Assembly (NCBI GenBank): GCA_009692275.1
Contig: SHZL01000163.1
Coordinates: 1 to 6,382 of the forward strand
DNA length: 6,382 nt
Direction of reading: 5' to 3'
Source of the DNA: Lysobacterales bacterium
Lineage (GTDB): Bacteria > Pseudomonadota > Gammaproteobacteria > Xanthomonadales > SZUA-36
Part shown: positions 4,905-6,382 of the stretch, in pieces
Numbering within the stretch: the stretch's first letter is position 1
Layout: the number at the start of each line of letters is the position of its first letter
Notes under the pieces: generated by a model
What the model saw: only the letters and a program-made list of their open reading frames with translations
The model's database searches: none
What the model was told of the DNA's origin: nothing
Position numbers and translations under genes: made by a program

Positions 4905-5336
4905 ATGATGAGAACGAGTCAGACAGGTAGCACTAAAGTTTGGATTTTGGTCGTTGCGTTGGCGGTGGTAGCAGTTAGCGCCATTCTGTACGTTGGCACG
5001 TACTGGCCCCCAGGCGAAGAAGGCGTTTCCGGGACCATAGTTCCAGCTGAGCGTTATCGTTCAAACCAGATCAGCAGCGAAGATGTGATCCTGGGTGAAG
5101 AAGAGTCTGCATCCGGTGAAGTGTCAGACGATTTGGCATTGGCCGACAAGTCCGACAAGTCCGACAAGTCCGACAAGTCCGACAAGTCCGACAAGTCCGA
5201 CAAGGCGTTCAGCCTTTCTGACAAGTCTGACAAGTCTGACAAGTCTGATAAATCCGATAAATCCGACAAGTCCGACAAGTCCGACAAGTCCGACAAGTCT
5301 GACAAGTCCGACAAGTCTGACAAGTCCGACAATTAA
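4905..5336 (+). CDS. Membrane-anchored protein with a long Asp-Lys-Ser triplet-repeat tail
   Basis: A 143-residue protein of unrecognised family. Residues 1-11 are basic; residues about 12-31 (VWILVVALAVVAVSAILYVG) form one transmembrane helix, so by the positive-inside rule the rest faces the periplasm. Residues 32-80 are a proline- and acid-containing linker with GTIVPAERYRSNQISSEDV (43-61) and EEESASGEVSDD. Residues 81-143 are almost only Asp-Lys-Ser: seven D-K pairs (81-100), an AFSLS break (101-105), twelve D-K-S units (106-141), then Asp-Asn and the stop. The tail carries nearly equal positive and negative charge (a polyampholyte), should be disordered, and offers about 20 serines. It lies downstream of the ECF sigma/anti-sigma pair, has its own copy of the promoter-like motif and a strong ribosome site, and ends before an intrinsic terminator. 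Function unknown; an envelope-spacing, binding or stress-buffering role is speculation. Confidence 0.85.
   Translation: MMRTSQTGSTKVWILVVALAVVAVSAILYVGTYWPPGEEGVSGTIVPAERYRSNQISSEDVILGEEESASGEVSDDLALADKSDKSDKSDKSDKSDKSDKAFSLSDKSDKSDKSDKSDKSDKSDKSDKSDKSDKSDKSDKSDN
5145..5333 (+). repeat. 9-bp in-frame tandem repeat (GACAAGTCC and variants)
   Basis: Array one (5145-5204) is six identical GACAAGTCC units plus GACAAG. GCGTTCAGCCTTTCT (5205-5219) separates it from array two (5220-5327, twelve full units, then GACAAT). Array two varies only at synonymous places: TCC or TCT for Ser, and two adjacent units reading GATAAATCC. A unit of nine bases means copy-number change never shifts the frame, so length variation would alter only tail length. 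The repeats also open long artefactual frames on all strands. Confidence 0.97.
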
Positions 5337-5393
5337 GCACAAACCGTCCTCGGCTGAATATTAAACCTGTCTTAAACTTCTTTCTTTCGAACT

Positions 5394-5422
5394 ACCGCCG
5401 GTCACTAGCCGGCGGTTTTTTT
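5394..5422 (+). terminator. Intrinsic (rho-independent) terminator after the DKS-repeat gene
   Basis: ACCGCCGGT (5394-5402) pairs with GCCGGCGGT (5408-5416), eight Watson-Crick pairs plus one G-U pair, around the loop CACTA. A run of seven T follows (5416-5422). It lies 58 bases after the TAA of the repeat gene and separates it from the metallopeptidase gene. Confidence 0.9.
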
Positions 5423-5525
5423 GGCTTCGGCGTCGGTTAGCCGGCGGGAAATGTGAACATATACAAAACTGGACAGAATCAGATACTATGAATCGCGTTG
5501 TCAGCCGGCCTGAGGGGTAGTAAGT

Positions 5526-6323
5526 ATGTCCAGGTGGATCGTCCTGTTGCTGGTGATTTTTTTCGTGCACAGGGCGGAGGCGGATTCATTCTGGATGGAT
5601 CAGCTGGAAACAGAAGATCTCAGGCTGCTCTATTTCGATCCAATGACGACCTATCTTGTGCCACATGTGGCCCGCAGTTTCCAAAATTCTCTCGCATTCC
5701 AGCGATACATTTTTGACTGGACACCGTATGAAAAAGTAACCGTGATGTTGCGGGATAGTGTGGATTACGGTGGCGGGGCAGCCTTGTCGTCGCCCAGAAA
5801 CGTACTTTGGGTCGATGTCGCGCCGCTGAAGCACAGCTTTGAAACTTTTCCTGCAGTGGAGCGAATCTACCAGATTATGAACCACGAACTGGTGCACCTT
5901 GCAACCGGGGACGCGGCGAATTCCACGGATAGAAAATGGCGGCATTTTCTTGGTGGCAAACCCGAAGTCACAGGCAAGCACCCGGAATCGCTTTTTTATC
6001 ACTTCATGGCTACCCCACGCAATGTCGCCCCGCGCTGGTATTTCGAGGGCAGTGCGGTGTTTTTTGAAACCTGGATGTCCGGGGGATTAGGGCGGGCCCA
6101 GGGGGCTTACGATGAAATGAAATTCCGCGCCATGGTGCGCGACGACCAACCCCTCTATAGCAACCTTGGCCTGGTTGCACAGGGTACTGCAGTGGACTTC
6201 CAGACTGAATCCAATGCCTACTTTTATGGCACCCGTTTTTTCAGTTACCTGGCCTACACTTATTCCCCGGAAAAGGTGATCGAATGGCTCAAGCGCGAGG
6301 AAGACAGCAAGCGTTACTACTAA
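5526..6323 (+). CDS. Secreted HExxH metallopeptidase-like protein, frame interrupted by TAA
   Basis: The frame from ATG 5526 gives 265 residues. Residues 1-19 are a signal peptide (hydrophobic core IVLLLVIFFV, likely cleavage after HRAEA), so the product is exported. HELVH at 120-124 is the zincin HExxH motif, with His120 and His124 as zinc ligands and Glu121 as catalytic base. WYFEGSAVFFE (171-181) supplies Glu174, a good candidate third ligand as in gluzincin (peptidase MA-type) enzymes. GAGGGG (5512-5517), 8 bases upstream, supports the start. The stop TAA (6321-6323) looks premature: the same frame continues at once with KQFEQVFGKPLKDAWEDW to the window edge, which reads as natural protein. 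It may therefore be a recent nonsense pseudogene, a sequence error, or a truncated but still active enzyme. An intrinsic terminator separates it from the upstream repeat gene, and no clear promoter is visible in 5423-5511. Confidence 0.8.
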   Translation: MSRWIVLLLVIFFVHRAEADSFWMDQLETEDLRLLYFDPMTTYLVPHVARSFQNSLAFQRYIFDWTPYEKVTVMLRDSVDYGGGAALSSPRNVLWVDVAPLKHSFETFPAVERIYQIMNHELVHLATGDAANSTDRKWRHFLGGKPEVTGKHPESLFYHFMATPRNVAPRWYFEGSAVFFETWMSGGLGRAQGAYDEMKFRAMVRDDQPLYSNLGLVAQGTAVDFQTESNAYFYGTRFFSYLAYTYSPEKVIEWLKREEDSKRYY

Positions 6324-6382
6324 AAGCAGTTTGAACAAGTTTTTGGCAAGCCTCTGAAAGATGCCTGGGAAGACTGGACAGC
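6324..6382 (+). pseudogene. Continuation of the metallopeptidase frame after the in-frame TAA (partial)
   Basis: Directly after the TAA, in the same frame, the sequence encodes KQFEQVFGKPLKDAWEDWT and runs off the window. The amphipathic, Trp-containing pattern (QFEQVFGKPL, then AWEDW) looks like the natural end of a peptidase domain rather than random intergenic sequence. The intact ancestral gene was therefore probably longer than 285 codons. Its full length and any further domains lie outside the window. Confidence 0.6.

Noticed and set aside
5054..5332. Long - strand frame encoding Ser-Asp-Leu repeats, and + strand and - strand frames encoding Pro-Thr-Ser or Gly-Leu-Val repeats
   Set aside because: A nine-base repeat without stops opens every frame. 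Only the 4905 frame has a strong ribosome site, a transmembrane anchor and non-repeat protein-like sequence.
5145..5333. CRISPR-like regular repeats
   Set aside because: The units are nine bases, contiguous, in frame and lack spacers; this is a coding tandem repeat.
5470..5489. Sigma-70 promoter (TGGACA ... TACTAT) before the metallopeptidase gene
   Set aside because: The boxes are only 8 bases apart, far too close; no alternative pairing was convincing.
1..6382. tRNA, rRNA or riboswitch genes
   Set aside because: No cloverleaf, rRNA-like or recognisable aptamer sequence was seen on either strand.

Overview
The window looks like chromosomal DNA of a Gram-negative bacterium, most likely a gammaproteobacterium. 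This rests on moderately GC-rich coding DNA, an ECF sigma/membrane anti-sigma pair, secreted proteins with ordinary signal peptides, and the gene families present. It is an inference from style; nothing here fixes a genus.

Layout. (1) Positions 1-135 hold the C-terminal end of a potassium-channel-type pore protein on the + strand. (2) Positions 164-907 (- strand) encode a 2-oxoglutarate/Fe(II) oxygenase of the prolyl-4-hydroxylase type with an N-terminal SEC-C cysteine motif. (3) The 414-base gap at 908-1321 holds no gene. It is mostly filled by a 277-bp palindromic element (941-1217) with 27-bp terminal inverted repeats and internal hairpins, probably a non-autonomous transposon (MITE-like). 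(4) Positions 1322-3368 carry a three-gene partner-switching cassette: a GAF + SpoIIE/PP2C phosphatase (RsbU-like), an HATPase kinase (RsbW-like) and a STAS antagonist (RsbV-like), the last two overlapping by one base. (5) Positions 3454-4754 carry an ECF sigma factor followed 2 bases later by a single-pass membrane anti-sigma factor. (6) Positions 4905-5336 encode a small membrane-anchored protein whose C-terminal 63 residues are almost pure Asp-Lys-Ser triplets, followed by a strong intrinsic terminator (5394-5422). (7) From 5526 to the window end runs a signal-peptide-bearing HExxH metallopeptidase-like reading frame, interrupted by an in-frame TAA at 6321 after which the same frame continues with protein-like sequence.

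How they may work together. The RsbU/W/V trio should form a phosphorylation switch: the kinase phosphorylates the STAS protein, the phosphatase reverses this, and GAF-sensed input sets the balance. Its output target is not evident; the adjacent sigma factor has its own membrane anti-sigma. The most interesting signal is a bipartite motif, CCAACTTTT - 12 bases - TGTAGTTA, present with identical spacing just before the ECF sigma gene (3426-3454) and before the DKS-repeat gene (4800-4828). It resembles an ECF-type promoter (AACTT-type -35 box). It suggests that the sigma factor controls a membrane-anchored Asp/Lys/Ser polyampholyte facing the periplasm, that is, an envelope-response module with an unusual effector. 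The copy before the sigma gene overlaps the best start codon, which needs explaining.
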